Of a DNA stretch of 64,000 nucleotides, positions 11,280 to 24,220 are shown piece by piece (position 1 is the first letter of the stretch; every line of letters begins with the position of its first letter). The stretch is taken from the NCBI RefSeq assembly GCF_963678635.1, contig NC_087066.1, positions 59,972,312 to 60,036,311 of the forward strand, written 5' to 3'. Source of the DNA: Symsagittifera roscoffensis (lineage: Eukaryota > Xenacoelomorpha > Acoela > Convolutidae). The position numbers and the translations under genes were made by a program. The notes beneath the pieces are model-generated. The model worked only from the letters and a program-made list of their open reading frames with translations, was not told the DNA's origin and did no database searches.

Positions 11280-14200
11280 TCACAAAAATCATTTAAATTA
11301 CTCAGAAAAATCTTCACTGTTTAACACTCATTTAAATTTGAAACAATTTTAAACTTTTTGATGTCGCTGGATGAGAAGAGTACATGACGATGAAAATCAA
11401 AGCCCAATTAGAACCCAAGAAAAAGTTTTAGAATGTGGAGCAGTTTCTCATTGAGTCAGCCTAAAGAGGCTTAACTGTATATTTTTCAAACTGTAAGCCG
11501 TGTCCGAAACAAAAGCTGGATAATTTTGACTCTGATCTCGCAACAAAAATTTTGATCTTTGAGCTTACTGCTCTTGTGGAGTCCAGGTACAAATGGCTAA
11601 AAAACAGTGCAGCTCAACTGATAAACACCTTCCTTTGACTTTTTTGCTCCTTTCTTTGTCTTTTTTGCTCAATCCGTATTCCGCGACAAAAAATAAGCCA
11701 AAAACTTTACGTCACATTTATTTAATTTGGTATTCAGAAAACATTTGGTAAGGGAATTCCGTTAAAATTATATTACATCATGTTTTAAGGCCAGTCTCAG
11801 GGTTCAATGTTTGTCGCCGGAGACAGGTAATTAAAATCGGTGTTCCTCTTGAGATTGCAGTTTGCATAGTTTTTTTTGTATTTGACAGAACTGTTTTGAA
11901 TGACAGAATATAATTTCCATCATTGCCCTACGGCTATGAATTTTCAGGATGTGATCAATACTGCGACAAAAAAAACTTTACTTGGACATTCGTAATTTTT
12001 AAACTCAGTTTGCCACTACTACCTTTTAAAAACTTCCACACAGAAACAAAGTGCATCTAATAAAAATCTTTTAAAACAAAATCCATTAAATAAATGTTTG
12101 AAGGTTGCCGGATCAAAAAAATACGTGAAGATAACAGTGAGTCTCAAACAGAATCCGAGAAAAAGTGAAAATGTGGAGTAAATTCTCATTGAGTCCACCC
12201 CTGAGGCTAAACTGTTGTCTCCAAAATGGAAACCGTGTCGTAGACAAAAGCTGGATAATTTTGACTCAGAACTCGCAAAAAACAGTTGATCTTTGCTACT
12301 ATTGTTTTTTTTGGAATCCAGGGACTAATAGCTAAAAAACAGTGCAGCTCAACTGATAAGCTCTTTTTTTGACATTTTTCCTCGTTTCTTTGTTCTTTTT
12401 AATCGTTGCGTATTTGCGACAAAAATGTGCCGAAAAGTTTATGTCACATTTAATTGATTTTGTATTCAGCGATTATTTGGTGACGGAATTCCACTTACAA
12501 CAGTTTATATTATGTTTAAAAGCCCTCTCATGGTTCAATATTTGTCCCAGAGACAGGTATTTAACAATCGGTGTTCCTCTTGAGAACAAAGTTTTCACAG
12601 TTGTTTTTGTACTTGACAAAGCTGTTTTCATTGACAGAATATAAGCTCCATCCTGGCCCTAGGGCTATAATTTTCCAAGATGTACTCGATAATGCAAAAA
12701 AAAACATAAAATGAGCTTTCGTAATTTTTAAACTCAGTTTGCCTTTAGTTCTTTTTGAAAATTTCCACAAAGTTTCGCAGACACAAGAACGCCTGGTACA
12801 TAGTAAACACAAGTAAAACTTGTTCATAGTAAACTTTGTACATGAGAAGTTCTGTCACAATTTTTTTTATTTCAGTTTTCTTTTCTGAGAAAAGCCGAGT
12901 AGTGCACAAAGCTGTTCCAATTACATCATTCAAATTAAAAACCAAAATTGCAAAATCTGCAATTTTTGTACTAAACGTGCATTTTTTGAAGAGCTTTTGA
13001 TTGTTGTGATTTATTTACTGGTTTTTTAGATTTGATGAACGTTTTGAAAACTCTTATAAAGGTATTGATACTTCTCTTTTTTTCACTTTTTTTGGCGAAC
13101 TCCACAATCAAACAGCAAAAGTGATAGGTTTCAAAAATAGTTTTCATTTGGAGATTTCCCAGCGGACCAAAAAATGTATCTATTAAGAATCTTTTAAATT
13201 AAAAGACATTAATTAAATGTTTCGAGGTCGCCGGATCAAAAGAGTACGTGACAATCAAAGTGAATCAAAATCAGAACCCGGGAAAAAATGAAAATGTGGA
13301 GTAATTTCTCATTGAGTCAACCCCTGAGGCTAAACTGTTGTCTCCAAAATGGAAACCGTGTCGTAAACAAAAGCTGGATAATTTTGACTCAGAACTCGCA
13401 TAAAAACAGTTGATCTTTACTACTATTGTTTTTTTGGAATCCAGGGACTAATAGCTAAAAAACAGTGCAGCTCAACTGATAAGCTCTTTTTTTGACATTT
13501 TTCCTCGTTTCTTTGTTCTTTTCACTCGTTGCGTATTTGCGACAAAAATGTGCCAAAAAGTTTATGTCACATTTAATTGATTTTGTATTCAGCGATTATT
13601 TGGTGACGGAATTCCACTTACAACAGTTTATATTATGTTTAAAAGCTCTCATGGTTCAATATTTGTCCCGGAGACAGGTATTTAACAATCGGTGTTCCTC
13701 TTGAGAACAAAGTTTGCACAGTTGTTTTTGTACTTGACAAAGCTGTTTTCATTGACAGAATATAAGTTCCATCCTGACCCTAGGGCTATAATTTTCCAAG
13801 ATGTAATCGATAATGCAAAAAAAACATAAATTGAGCTTTCGTAATTTTTAAACTCAGTTTGCCTTTAGTTCCTTTTGAAAATTTCCACAAAGTTTCGCAG
13901 ACACAAGAACGCCTGGTACATAGTAAACACAAGTAAAACTTGTTCATAGTAAACTTTGTACATGAGAAGTTCTGTCACGATTTTTTTTATTTCAGTTTTC
14001 TTTTCTGAGAAAAGCCGAGTAGTGTACAAAGCTGTTTCAATTACATCATTCAAATTAAAAACCAAAATTGCAAAATCTGCAATTTTTGTAGTAATCGTGC
14101 ATTTTTTGAAGAGCTTTTGATTGTTGTGATTTATTTACTGGTCTTTTAGATGTGATGAACGTTTTGAAAACTCATATAAAGGTCTTGATACTTCTCTTTT

Positions 14201-16490
14201 TTTTCACTTTTTTTGGCGAACTCCACAATCAAACAGCAAAAGTGATAGGTTTCGAAAATAAGTTTCATTTGGAGATTTCCCAGCGGACCAAAAAATGTAT
14301 CTATTAAGAATCTTTTAAATTAAAAGACATTAATTAAATGTTTTGAGGTCGCCGGATCAAAAGAGTACAAGACAATCAAAGTGAATCAAAATCAGAACCC
14401 GGGAAAAATGAAAATGTGGAGTAATTTCTCATTGAGTCAACCCCGAAGGCTAAACTGATGTCTCCAAATTAGAAGCCGTGACGTTATAAAAAGCTGGATA
14501 ATTTTGACTCGGAACTTGCAACAAAACTGTTGATCTTTGATCTTACTGCTCATGTGGAATCCAGAGACAAATGGCTAAATACAGTGCTGCTCAACTGATA
14601 AAGTCCTTCTTTTGACTTTTTTGCTCGTTTCTTTGTTCTTTTCGCTCGTTGGTTATTTGCGACAAAAATATGCCAAAAATTTACGTCACAATTAATTGAT
14701 TTGGTTTTAGTGAACAATTGGTAAGGGAGTTCCACTTAAAAAAGTTTATCTCATGTTTTATCTCTGTCTCAGGGTTCAATCTTTGTCCCCGGAGACATGT
14801 ATTTACCAATCGGTGTTCCTCTTGAGTACGAAGTTTGTACTGTTTTTTTGTACTTGACAGATCTGTTTTCATTGACAGAATGTACTTTCCATCCCTGACC
14901 CAGGGCTATAAGTTATCAAGATGCGATCGATGAAGCGACAAAAAAACATAGTTTGTGAATTTGTTTTATTAAAACTCAGTTTGCTTTTATTACCTTTCAA
15001 AGTCTTCCATTTAGAAACAAAGTTTTGCAAACACAAGTAAGCATGGAACATAGTAAACACAGGTATTTTCTTGTTCATAGTAAACCTTGTACATGAGAAG
15101 TTCCAACACGAAATCTTTTTCGGTTTCAGTTTTCTTTTCTGAGAAAAGTCGAGTAGTTTAAAAACCTGTTTCAATTACATCATTCAATTTAAAAACCAAA
15201 ATTGCAAAATCTGCAAACTTTGTACTAATCATGCATTTTTGAAAAGCTTTTGAATTGATGAGATCAAATTACTAGATTTTTAGATTCGGTCAACATTTTG
15301 AAAATTCTTATGTAGGTTGTGATACTTCTCTCTTTTTTCGTTTTTTTGATAAACTCCACAATCAAACAGCAAAAGTGTTAGTTTCGAAAAAAGAGTTTTC
15401 AGTTACAGATTTCCCAGCGAACCAAAAATGCATCTAATAAAAATCTTTTAAATTAAAAGCCCTTAATAAACGTTTTGAGGTCACCGGATAAAAAAGTACG
15501 TGACGATAAAAAGCAAAGCACATATGGAACCCGAGAAAAATTAAAATTGTGGAGCAATTTATCATTGAGTCAACCCCTGAGGTTATAATGTGTGTGTCCA
15601 AAATGGAAGCCGAGTCGTAAAAACAAAAGCTGAAAATATTTGACTCGGAATTCGCAACAAAACTGTTGATGTTTGATCTAACTGCACTTGCGAAACCCAG
15701 GGACAAATGCCTAAAACACAGGGCAGCTCAACTGCTATGCTCCTTCTTTTGATTTTTTTGATCGTTACGTTTTTTTGCTCGTTGCGTATTCCGCGACAAA
15801 ATATGCCAACAAATTCACGTCACATTTTTTTGATTTGTTATTAGCGAACATTTGGTAAGGGAGTTCCATTTACATTATTTTATATTATGTTTTAAGGCTG
15901 TCTCAGGGCTTAATCATTGTCGTCGGACACAGGTATTCATTAATCGGTGTTCCTCTTGAGAATGCAGTTTGCACAGTTTGTTTTTTTATTAGTAGACAGA
16001 AATGTTTTCATTGACAGAATATTATATCCATCCTTGCCAACGATTATAAATTTTCATTATGTGATCAATAATGCGATAAAAAAAAATACATAACTTGAGC
16101 ATTCGTAATTTTTAAACTGAGTTTGTTTACTACCTTCAAAAATTTCCACACAGAAACAAAATTTTGCAAACACAAGTAAACCTGGTACATAGTAAACAAA
16201 AGAAAATTTTCTATCAAGAAAACAATTTTTTCCGTTTCAATTTGTTTCTGAGAAAAACCGAGTGGTGCACAAACTTGTTTCGATTACAGCAAATGCATCA
16301 GTTTGAAGAGCTTTTAAATTGATGACATTAAGTTCATAGCTATTCAGATTGGATGAACGGTTCGGAAACTCTTATGTAGTTCCGTTACTTCTATCTTTAT
16401 TTTTTCGTTTTTTTAGGCAAAATCCACTACCGAACAGCAAAAAAATTTCAGTTTCATAAGTCGTTTTTCAATTACAGATTTCCCAGCGGA
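11280..16490. repeat. tandem array, five units of about 1.1 kb
   Basis: The block ATTTCCCAGCG(G/A)AC recurs near 13,155, 14,271, 15,405 and 16,475, giving unit lengths of about 1,116, 1,134 and 1,070 bp. A fourth full unit starts near 12,045 and an older partial one near 11,280. The units at 12.05 and 13.17 kb are nearly identical, while the outer ones are more diverged, the usual pattern of unequal exchange. Each unit also repeats CTCATTGAGTCA and AAAGCTGGATAATTTTGACTC. The short ORFs inside are lost or shifted between units, so I do not call genes. Each repeat carries a long A/T-rich spacer and no polymerase III or II signal that I trust. Confidence 0.8.
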
Positions 16491-16797
16491 CTATAAAATT
16501 CATCTTTTGGCCCAGTTTTTCAAGGTAGCAGTGTGTAAATTGGTTGAGAGAATGACCACTTTCAACCCCCCTGCTGTTCGGATGCCGTTGCAATGACCAC
16601 TCTTTAATGTCTCAGTTTTTCGGGCACTCATACTTCATGAGGGGTTAAAATTGTTCATATTTCGTGCACTCTTCGAAAAAATTGTTGGAATTAAGTTTTG
16701 ATTGCCTTATGTTTTCCCTTCTGAAGTTTGGGGGTTTTGGCGTTTTACATTAAATGAAGTTTAACAGATATTATATGCAAACAATTGAACCTAATGA

Positions 16798-16874
16798 TGT
16801 TAAACAATTGTCAGGTGTTAATTAATTGTCTGGTGTTGTTATATTTAATGTCATGGGTATAATTGTGGTTGTAT
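16798..16874 (+). repeat. 5' terminal repeat remnant of the copia element
   Basis: The stretch starts TGTTAAACA and runs to GTGGTTGT. It matches 19,688-19,763 through shared blocks GTGTTAAT(T/C)AATTGTC and GGTGTTGTT. About 75 bp is recognisable, which is short for an LTR and suggests truncation or divergence. Confidence 0.5.
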
Positions 16875-17709
16875 GTCAGTGGGAATTAATGTAATACAAA
16901 GTGTCCTATCAAAATTTCATGGTAGTTTTACGATCTACAACAGGATGACGCATACACTCAAAGATCCGCCGTTGTGGAATGAAGAGAAGACTTTTCAACA
17001 ATGGAGCAACGAAATCAACGTCGAAAAAGAAAATGGGGCCGGCTCTTACTTTGACGATACAAGGTCCCAAGCGTAATGTTGCCATGGAGATTCCACTACA
17101 TGAACTCAAGGCATCGGATGGTAAGGCGAAGCTCCCCTAAAAGCTGAAAAAAAGTTTGAAGTGAACTCCATTGTAAAAGTCTTTGGCGCCTATGTGTCGT
17201 TTGAAGCATTCAAACGCAATTTTTTGCAGCAAAGTGTGGAAAACTACATACTGAGCTATGAACGTCTGTTTTCAATAGTGAACCGCTATAAAATGGTGTT
17301 GCCCGATCCAGTTTTGGCATGTAATTTGTTACACTACGCCTCGTTGGACAAGAAATAACGGCAGAAGATTTTGTTGGCTACGCCAGATCTGAAGTGTGCT
17401 ACTATGTGCAGCACTTTGAGACCTGTTTTTGGCAAAAGTCAGGTCAAGTTAGGCGATTCGGGATCTTCCCTTGTAAAAGAAGAGTCCACTTCTACGGTGT
17501 CCGAATAAATAGAAGAAGAAATTGCGATCTGCACAAAAAGAGGCAGAGGTTATACACGTGGTAATCGAGAGAGAAGGTCTGGATCACATTGGCCTTATTC
17601 CGTGTCACAAGGGAGAAAATCGCAACAAAGCTGAAACCCATTGGAATCGAATGGCAAAATTTCAACCTGTTCAATCTCTGATTCTCGCAACCACTCTGTC
17701 AGGAATTGT
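16873..17709 (+). pseudogene. gag: copia Gag pseudogene with a broken zinc knuckle
   Basis: The reading shifts between frames. LWNEEKTFQQW near 16,970, then a helical segment around 17,040-17,110, then a stretch at 17,161-17,440 containing SYERLFSIVNRYKMVLPDP and an ATPDLK-type block are typical of the copia capsid region. A CCHC-type knuckle lies at 17,668-17,709 as C-x2-S-x4-H-x4-C. The second cysteine has become serine, so zinc binding is probably lost. At least two stops and one frameshift interrupt the gene. It would have encoded the particle and RNA-packaging protein. Confidence 0.65.
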
Positions 17710-17766
17710 CCAGACAGACAAGATTTTGGAGATGCAAGAAAAGCTCTAATCTAAGTAACTTGACTG

Positions 17767-18292
17767 ATGAAGAAGGCGTTATTCGCAACTATATTGGAAA
17801 CGCTACTTTCTGACTGTTTTGGCAAAGTAAATCTTGATACAGCTTGTACCTCTTCAGTGGACAGACTCATTTGGTTAGAACAGTATGTTGCCAATCTGAC
17901 AAGGTTTGATCAAGCACTTGTAGAATACCAAGTTTCCAACTGTCGATTAGTGTTTGGAAAAGTAACTGCAGTATCATTGCTAAAAACTGCCACAATTCCG
18001 CTAGAATTTGGTGATTACAAGTGTTTTTACCCGCTGAAGCGATCTCAGGATTTCTACCTTTATTGTTGAGTACCAAATATTTGAAAGCTGTAGATATTTC
18101 ATTGCAATTAAAAGACGGATTTCTGAAACTTGGAGATGATCTCAGTGGTATCCGCTTTGAAACTGTTTCTTCAGGCCATTTTGTTATCGATGTTGTACCT
18201 AAAACATTTGGACGTCACACAGCAACCTGTGGAGGTGATTTTTTCAAATTAGCAGTGTCCTTCACTATACTGTCCCAAACGGCTATTCTTTA
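17767..18292 (+). pseudogene. copia aspartic protease pseudogene
   Basis: LDTACTSSV near 17,833-17,859 is the retropepsin active-site region; this copia group commonly has DTA rather than DTG or DSG. Downstream, a frameshift near 18,040-18,060 moves the frame to one containing LLLSTKYLKAVDISL, which corresponds to the second half of the protease. A stop follows at about 18,292. The enzyme would cleave the Gag-Pol polyprotein. The split into two frames shows it is inactive. Confidence 0.65.
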
Positions 18293-18299
18293 AAGTCTA

Positions 18300-18560
18300 C
18301 CTATCAGAAAGAATGTTTTTATCAAATTGCCAAGAGAATACAAAGACACCCAGAATCTTTAGAAACTCGAAAAATGTGTGTACGGTCTCCGTGATGCTTC
18401 CAGGTTGTCGAGTTAATTGCGTGAGTCGGATGGCGTCCAATCAGCGTATGATTCCGGAACTTTTATCTTGTCAGACAAACAGGGCATGATCTGAATACAC
18501 GTAGTTGATTTATGGGTACCTGGAAAAACGAAGTTCCAGAAACCTGTAGTAGTACAGTTG
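18300..18560 (+). pseudogene. copia reverse transcriptase fragment
   Basis: CVYGLRDASR at 18,375-18,404 is the hallmark copia RT block (normally K-C-x-Y-G-L-x-D-A-S-R). A little further on IHVVDLW stands where the catalytic pair would give HVDD, so the first aspartate appears replaced. Several stops are present. Only the middle of RT is left and the integrase that should precede it is absent. Confidence 0.7.
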
Positions 18561-18769
18561 CAAAGCATTTTTATGGTTGTAACTGCTGCTAATCCCCCAC
18601 ATACTTATTCAGAAGTTTTCGTTGACAAGGATGAGAGAGGGTGCTTTATCGATCAAACCATCGAACCAAAAAATATTCTCAAAATAGTGTTGGAAAACTC
18701 CAAAAACGTCGATAAATTGTCAGAAACAAGCAAATCTGAGAAATCCGCACTTCATTCTATTACCGGGAA

Positions 18770-19440
18770 GCTGTTATGGCCCGCTGTCATCTAGACCGGT
18801 TCAATAAGCAACGCAATAAGCAATGCATTTAGCTCCATCAGGAGCAGCACAGTAGAAGACATCCTTCGCGTCAATAAAACTGTTAGACGTCTTAAATAGT
18901 CGGCTGCTCAAAAGTTATTTTATCCGTCAATTGGTAATGAGGGCGATTTGTTTTTGGCATGTTTCGCTGATGCTTCTCTATGTAACAACTCGTACGGGTC
19001 AACGCAGGGCGGATAATTAGTCTTTTTGACTAAAAAACGCAGGTAGGATTGCTCGCATAATGCTTGGAAATCGTGTAAGCTCAAGCGTTTGGCCAGAAGC
19101 ACGATTTCCGCAGAAACACTGGCGTGTAAAGAGTCTTGAGGCTGATCATTGGTAAAAACAATTTGAAGCTGGATGCTGCGGTTCTAGCGTACTGCGATAA
19201 TCTCTCTCTTGTAGATTCAGTGTACTCCACATCGGATATAGGTCTGAAAACTGATTTTGCCTCTATTAGAGAAATGATTACCAGCAGAATTTCTGGCCTA
19301 ACAATTTGGATTCTAACGCAGAATCAACTTGCCAATTGCTTGAAAAGCCCCGTATTCTAGCGTCAGATCGGTTGGATCAGTTGCTCAGAACAAGCAATTT
19401 ATCGCCACTTGGTTTTACGCGAGAAAACATCCCGCTGTAG
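18770..19440 (+). pseudogene. copia RNase H fragment
   Basis: Frame-shifted pieces match the copia RNase H module: a TVEDILRVNK-type segment near 18,850, then FADASLCNNSYGSTQGG near 18,968-19,015, and a final IREMITSRISG followed by QNQLANCL near 19,268-19,345. The first contains the conserved ADAS turn. Stops and at least three frame changes are present. Confidence 0.65.
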
Positions 19441-19687
19441 CATTTCGCAAACTTATAATAGACTCATTTGGTAGTTGATTCTACAGAGTTAGCGATACTC
19501 AATTATGCGCGGACCAGCATAATGTTTCATTCTGTTGAATTCAATATAGCCGATTGCTACCGCAGTGAAGATTCGTGCGACTTCCTTGATCACACCTGCA
19601 ACTGATCAAACTGCTGAACCAATCATTTTAGATCCTGCGAGGCTGTAGTCATATACATGTTTCCAACATTTTCTGGTTTAGTAGCAG

Positions 19688-19763
19688 TGTTAAACATTTT
19701 TCATGTGTTAATCAATTGTCTTGTGTTGTTCTATATATTATCATGTGTATATTCGTGGTTGTT
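19688..19763 (+). repeat. 3' terminal repeat remnant of the copia element
   Basis: The stretch begins TGTTAAACA and shares GTGTTAATCAATTGTC, TGTGTTGTT and CGTGGTTGTT with the left copy. It is followed directly by sequence like the end of the PolB element. Confidence 0.5.
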
Positions 19764-21230
19764 TTAAGATACCAAGCTTCAGATGGTAAATTTTTTCGGC
19801 GCCGAATTTCCTATGTTTTAAGATAGTGTATAGATTCCCCTGTGTAATAGAATTAGTAATACAAATTAAATGAGTTAGAATGGGGAATAGTTTTTACAAG
19901 GAATGAAATTCATAGGTTCAGAGGTTTCAAATGGTAAGATGGTAATTTTTGAAAATAAAAATTGGCGCAAAATTTTACCAAAACAGTAATGTTGAAAAAT
20001 CTAAAAGTTTTCCATATCAAAAACAATAAAGTTTGGTATCCAAACGCAGCGTTCAAAAACAATTTTTGAAAAAAAAACTTAATTACAGAGAAAAAGTAAT
20101 TATTTTTTCAGCATCGTACAAAAAAATACTATTTAACCTAATACAAATTTTGTGGTTTTTTTATGTATTCCGTCACATTCATTTTCAACTTTAGGATAAA
20201 ATAGCTCAGTTTTCTTATAAGTTTCTTCATAGGTTACAACTCCATGATTAACCGTTTAAAATCCTCTATCAGGTGAGACAAGTTCGCTGCTTAATCTAGT
20301 ACTTGTCGATACTTTGCCATCGGTCCATCTCCTCTAACTCTCTTGCAATGACGTTTTATCAGTCCTTTACTGCAAAATTTATACTTTTTTTAAATTATCT
20401 TAACAGCAAAAAATTTTTCCACAAACGCACAACATTTCTGTGCATCTGAACTCCTTCCTGAATAATAATGGTTCTCTCTTTTCAAACTTTCGATGTTTAC
20501 ATCAGCAAGTACTGGGAGAAAAAATTGTTTTTCACGTCTGCTCTGAAGTTGTCCCGGCAGTTCTTGCTTCATTTTCAGTCCATTCTGCTGGCTTGCTGGG
20601 AAGAATACATACCTTTATAAACTTTTTCTGCTAAAACCAAATAGAGGAAACCGTTAATCGTTTCCGGAAAAATTAAAACACAGCTCCACTATTCTCAACT
20701 TGCCATTATTCTCAATCTTCTGCTACGATGTTGAGTCTCTTGAAGAACTGTTACTGATAGTTTAATGTGTCTTTTCATCCCGAACATAATTTGTCATTGC
20801 ATGATTTGATCTGTCCATTTTTTGATAACCACAGGAACTGTTTCCTAACAATTTCCTTGTTTTGGTTACCACACCAGATGATGGATTTTCATCACCGGCT
20901 CCTAGAATCAAGAACAAACTGATGGAAAATGTTGAATAAATTACGCAGTGTGTTTTGTACAAATCGAAAAGTAGTCTACACAGTAGTACAAGATCCAGGT
21001 AAAAGTTGATAAGTGGTGTTATAAGTGTACCGCTGATTAGCTTGTTATCAACATTCGTTGTGAGTGTTTTAGCAAAGGTTTTCTTCCGCATATATCTTCA
21101 TATACTCCCCATAATCGTTTCTGGTAACTTGGTGCTTTAACCAGAAGGTTACGACTAAATCTCAGGCGATGTTTGTGATGAACAAAAATATTCCTGTTCG
21201 AGAGTCTTTGTCGAGCGTTCTCTGAAAATG
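19764..21230 (-). mobile_element. old, decayed end of a PolB element
   Basis: TTTTAAGATA boxes and GATGGTAAGAT near 19,764-19,950 resemble the outer end of the PolB elements at 39.25 and 47.5 kb. A minus-strand PolB remnant follows at 20,390-21,110, in the same order and spacing as in the younger copies. This is the oldest copy in the window. Confidence 0.6.
20390..21110 (-). pseudogene. PolB palm-domain pseudogene
   Basis: Reading from 21,091 down, a frame contains LITPLINFYLDL and then KLLGNSSCGYQKMDRS, which is polymerase motif B (K-x3-N-S-x-Y-G, here with C for Y). Conserved flanking blocks ENPSSGVV and DEKTH also match the younger copies. A further minus-strand stretch at 20,572-20,390 contains a Cys-rich piece corresponding to the region just after the palm. 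The part with motif C is missing or unrecognisable. It is clearly a relic. Confidence 0.75.
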
Positions 21231-21939
21231 TGAAGAAAAGGCGTTAAATCAAAGTGAAAAAAAAACAAGTTTTAGTTGAACAAGTTTTTGGCTCCTTCAC
21301 CCCCTACGTCGCGCCAGCAGCAACTTTACAAGGTTAAGCAATAAAAACTGATTATGATCCTTATTAGTTCGCATTTCAGCCAAAACATTCAGATAAGTTG
21401 AAAATAATTGAGTACTTAGAAAAGCACAGGTAGGGAGAAATAAAGAGAGTCTCTTTTCAAAATTCTCGTAAGACCTAGTAGCCATCTCAAAGAATAATGG
21501 CATAAGTTAGCCTCCCCATGTGGGGTTTAGTTTGTTTATGCTCCAGCTGGAAAGATCTAAAATATAAACTTCCGGTAAAGCATCGGAAAAAAAAAATATT
21601 TAAATTACACAACAAAACATATGTTTTATGTTTTTTTTGGAGAATATAAGCACTTATTTAATTGCAATGGATTTATGGACGTTTTCTGAACAGAATTTTA
21701 TGGATTGCAAAAATTGTTTTTGACGATGTCAGTGGTGGCAGTTTTTGGATTAGTTCAGTGCTTCCCATGGCGATGTGGGGGAGGGCGTAAAACCAAAGTG
21801 AAAAAAATTTGACTTTTAACTGTTAACTATTGATTTTTCATATGATTAAAATGAACATTAAGATTGCTCAACATTCAAAATTTTATTCACAAATTTGCTT
21901 TTTGCATTTGTAAAATGACTCAAAAAATGACTCAGATGT

Positions 21940-23300
21940 CGTCATTTGCTATCTCATTGTTGCGACTTTTTATTTAGCTATTTTTGACAGAATTTTTTAT
22001 ATCTTTCAAAAAGTATTGTTGTCCTGAGCCTAATTTCGAACAGATATTCAACCTGTGATCAATTTTTGTGAAGATATGGAGGTTAAAAGATTGCCGTTTT
22101 GGCCAATTTTAGACAATTAACGCGCGAAATATTTCGCGCCATTATAGCGTAAGCGGAGATTTAATCCATCATAAAAGACGTTCCAAATTGGTCAAAGGAA
22201 GCTTGTTTATCAAATTGATTTGTTAATGGGAGCAAAATTGACCACTTTGTACTTAATTGATTCCTACAGATTCCAGAAAGTCAGAAAAAATTAACAATAT
22301 ATTGGTATCAGGGCGAGGCCCCGAATATTCCGACTGTCTTTTAAGTTGCAAAAATAGCATAAAAAATAACTTTCAGAATTTTGCAAAAATCATCCTCCAC
22401 ACGCCATATTAAGTACAAAGTGATAGATTTAACTCCTTCAAACAAATCAATTATAGCAAGTAAGCTCCCTCCAACCAATTTGGAAAAATTTCTGAGACTA
22501 ATTAAATCTGCGCTTACGCGTTAATAGCGCAAATTATATCGCGCGTTCATAGCGCGAAATATATCGCGCGTTAATTGTCTCAATTGGGTGAAATGGCAAC
22601 ATTTAAACCCCCATAATTTTACAAAAAAAGATCACAGGTAAAAAACAAATTCTAATTCAAACTCAGGACAACAATACTTTTTGAATGGTGTAAAGAAAAT
22701 CCCGCAAAAATGGCTAGTTAAAAGTCGAAATTTGTCTGAAGAAAAAAAAACCCACCCCGAGCACAATTATTTATTACTTTCATTAGGAAATTCGGATCAA
22801 TAAGACTGCTCGTATCAGAGCGAAGCCTTTTAAGGAATGCTTTTTAAGGTCTATGGAGCAGTAATAACATAAATCAGGTAACTGTAATAAAATAAAATAA
22901 CTTCTTTATATAAATTTGGTTTTTTTTCGTTAAAATCATCACCTCACCCGCCATATAAAGTACAAAGCGATAGATGTCGCACCTACTAACAAATAATCCA
23001 AATAATCCAAATAATCCAAATAATCCAATTGATCCAAATAAACAAATATTCTAAGCTTCTTGAAACCGATTTGGAACGATTTTTAAGACAGATTATATCT
23101 CCGCTTACGAGTTAATAGCGCGAAATATATCGTGCGCTAATTTCACAAATTAGCCAAGATGGCAATATTTAAACCCCCATTACTTCAATAATCACAGGCG
23201 AAATATGTTTTCAAATTTAAGCTCAAGACACAATACCTTTTGATTTATTAAAAAAAAGCGTAAAAAAGGCTATTGAAAAGGTCAAACAAACCCACCCCGA
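21940..23300. repeat. cluster of fold-back elements with CGCG-rich cores
   Basis: Three arms of one sequence are present: one inverted (21,940-22,260) and two direct (22,370-22,760 and 22,930-23,300). Shared landmarks are GCCATATTAAGTACAAAG, CGCTTACG(C/A)GTTAATAGCGC and ATATATCGCGCGTTAATTGTC, or their complements. The first two arms face each other like a stem. The same family occurs at 36,973-37,860. No ORF is conserved, so these look like nonautonomous inverted-repeat (MITE or foldback) elements. Confidence 0.65.
22986..23037. repeat. AATAATCCA tandem repeat
   Basis: Four to five copies of AATAATCCA(A) lie inside the third fold-back arm. It is simple-sequence expansion. Confidence 0.7.
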
Positions 23301-23439
23301 GCACAAATATTCCGTTACTTTCGTTGCAAAGTCGGAACAGAAAAGAAGTTGCACAGCGTTTTAATCTTTGAACCATGTGCAAACAAAAAAGCAATGATTT
23401 AAAATTTGAGGAGACAAGCTGTGCATACAGCATTAATAT

Positions 23440-24220
23440 TCTGTCGAATCATGTAATGACATTTTGATCCTCGAAAGTCGGAATGAATACATGCTTTAAA
23501 AGTTAGAAATTTGTGTTTCTTTTAATTTCTCAATTATTTTCAAGTACTTAGATGCTCAAAGTGCCTTTTATTACTATTATAAGTTCAAACGCAATTACTA
23601 ATCGCATGACACGATCTTTTTCTTGATTTTTATTGAAATATTATATTTGAATGGAGGCAAGTGAAGTTAGTTTAACTGATCTAACATAACCCGAGGATAA
23701 GAATTAAATCTTAATGATGAATTGTTTTGTTTGCCTTCGCCTTTGACCTATCAAAATAATTTCAAAACAAAAATATAGTAATCAACTACTGAAATAATCT
23801 TCCATCCAAGTATCACAGCGTTTGTCGTTGCAGAAATAGCAAGATAAAACATCTAGTTTTCAGAAAGAAATGTACATAAAACTTAACGAGGTGAGTGGAG
23901 AATTAGAAACAATATCCACGAAATCGTCCAAATTAAAGTATATGGCGTCCAATTTTGTTCTCGCATAAACTTGAATTGACTTTAGCTTTTAAAATTTGAA
24001 CTGTAACTTAGATTTTTACGGTTTTCATTTGTTTAAATCTTTTATTTTCACGCGGAACTCACAACCTGTCATAATTGTTGCAAGGAGCTCAACGCAGACG
24101 AATGACTCCAAGTTTTTCATGAAAAACCTACTATCAAACTTTCAAAAAAAAAAACAGTTCCCAGTAATCAATTAGAATTTCAAGATATAAAAGAACGAGC
24201 GCTAACACTGTTAACTTGTT
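23440..24220. other. noncoding spacer
   Basis: No gene or repeat is seen. AT-rich DNA lies between the fold-back cluster and the 1,168 bp tandem array. Confidence 0.4.

Larger units (their letters stand above)
16798..19763 (+). mobile_element. decayed Ty1/copia retrotransposon
   Basis: A gag-pol order characteristic of Ty1/copia can be followed on the plus strand through many stops and frameshifts: Gag-like helices, a zinc knuckle, an aspartic protease, a piece of reverse transcriptase and a piece of RNase H. It is flanked by two similar stretches that begin TGTTAAACA. The internal part is about 2.8 kb, whereas complete copia elements are nearer 5 kb. The integrase and much of the reverse transcriptase are missing, so the copy has internal deletions. 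It abuts the old PolB remnant on its right side. The element cannot be autonomous. Confidence 0.8.

Noticed and set aside
11280-16490. Possible genes from the ORFs repeated in the tandem units (for example 12,369-12,644 and 13,492-13,704)
   Set aside because: The frames change length and end differently from unit to unit and use AT-rich composition. They are repeat DNA.
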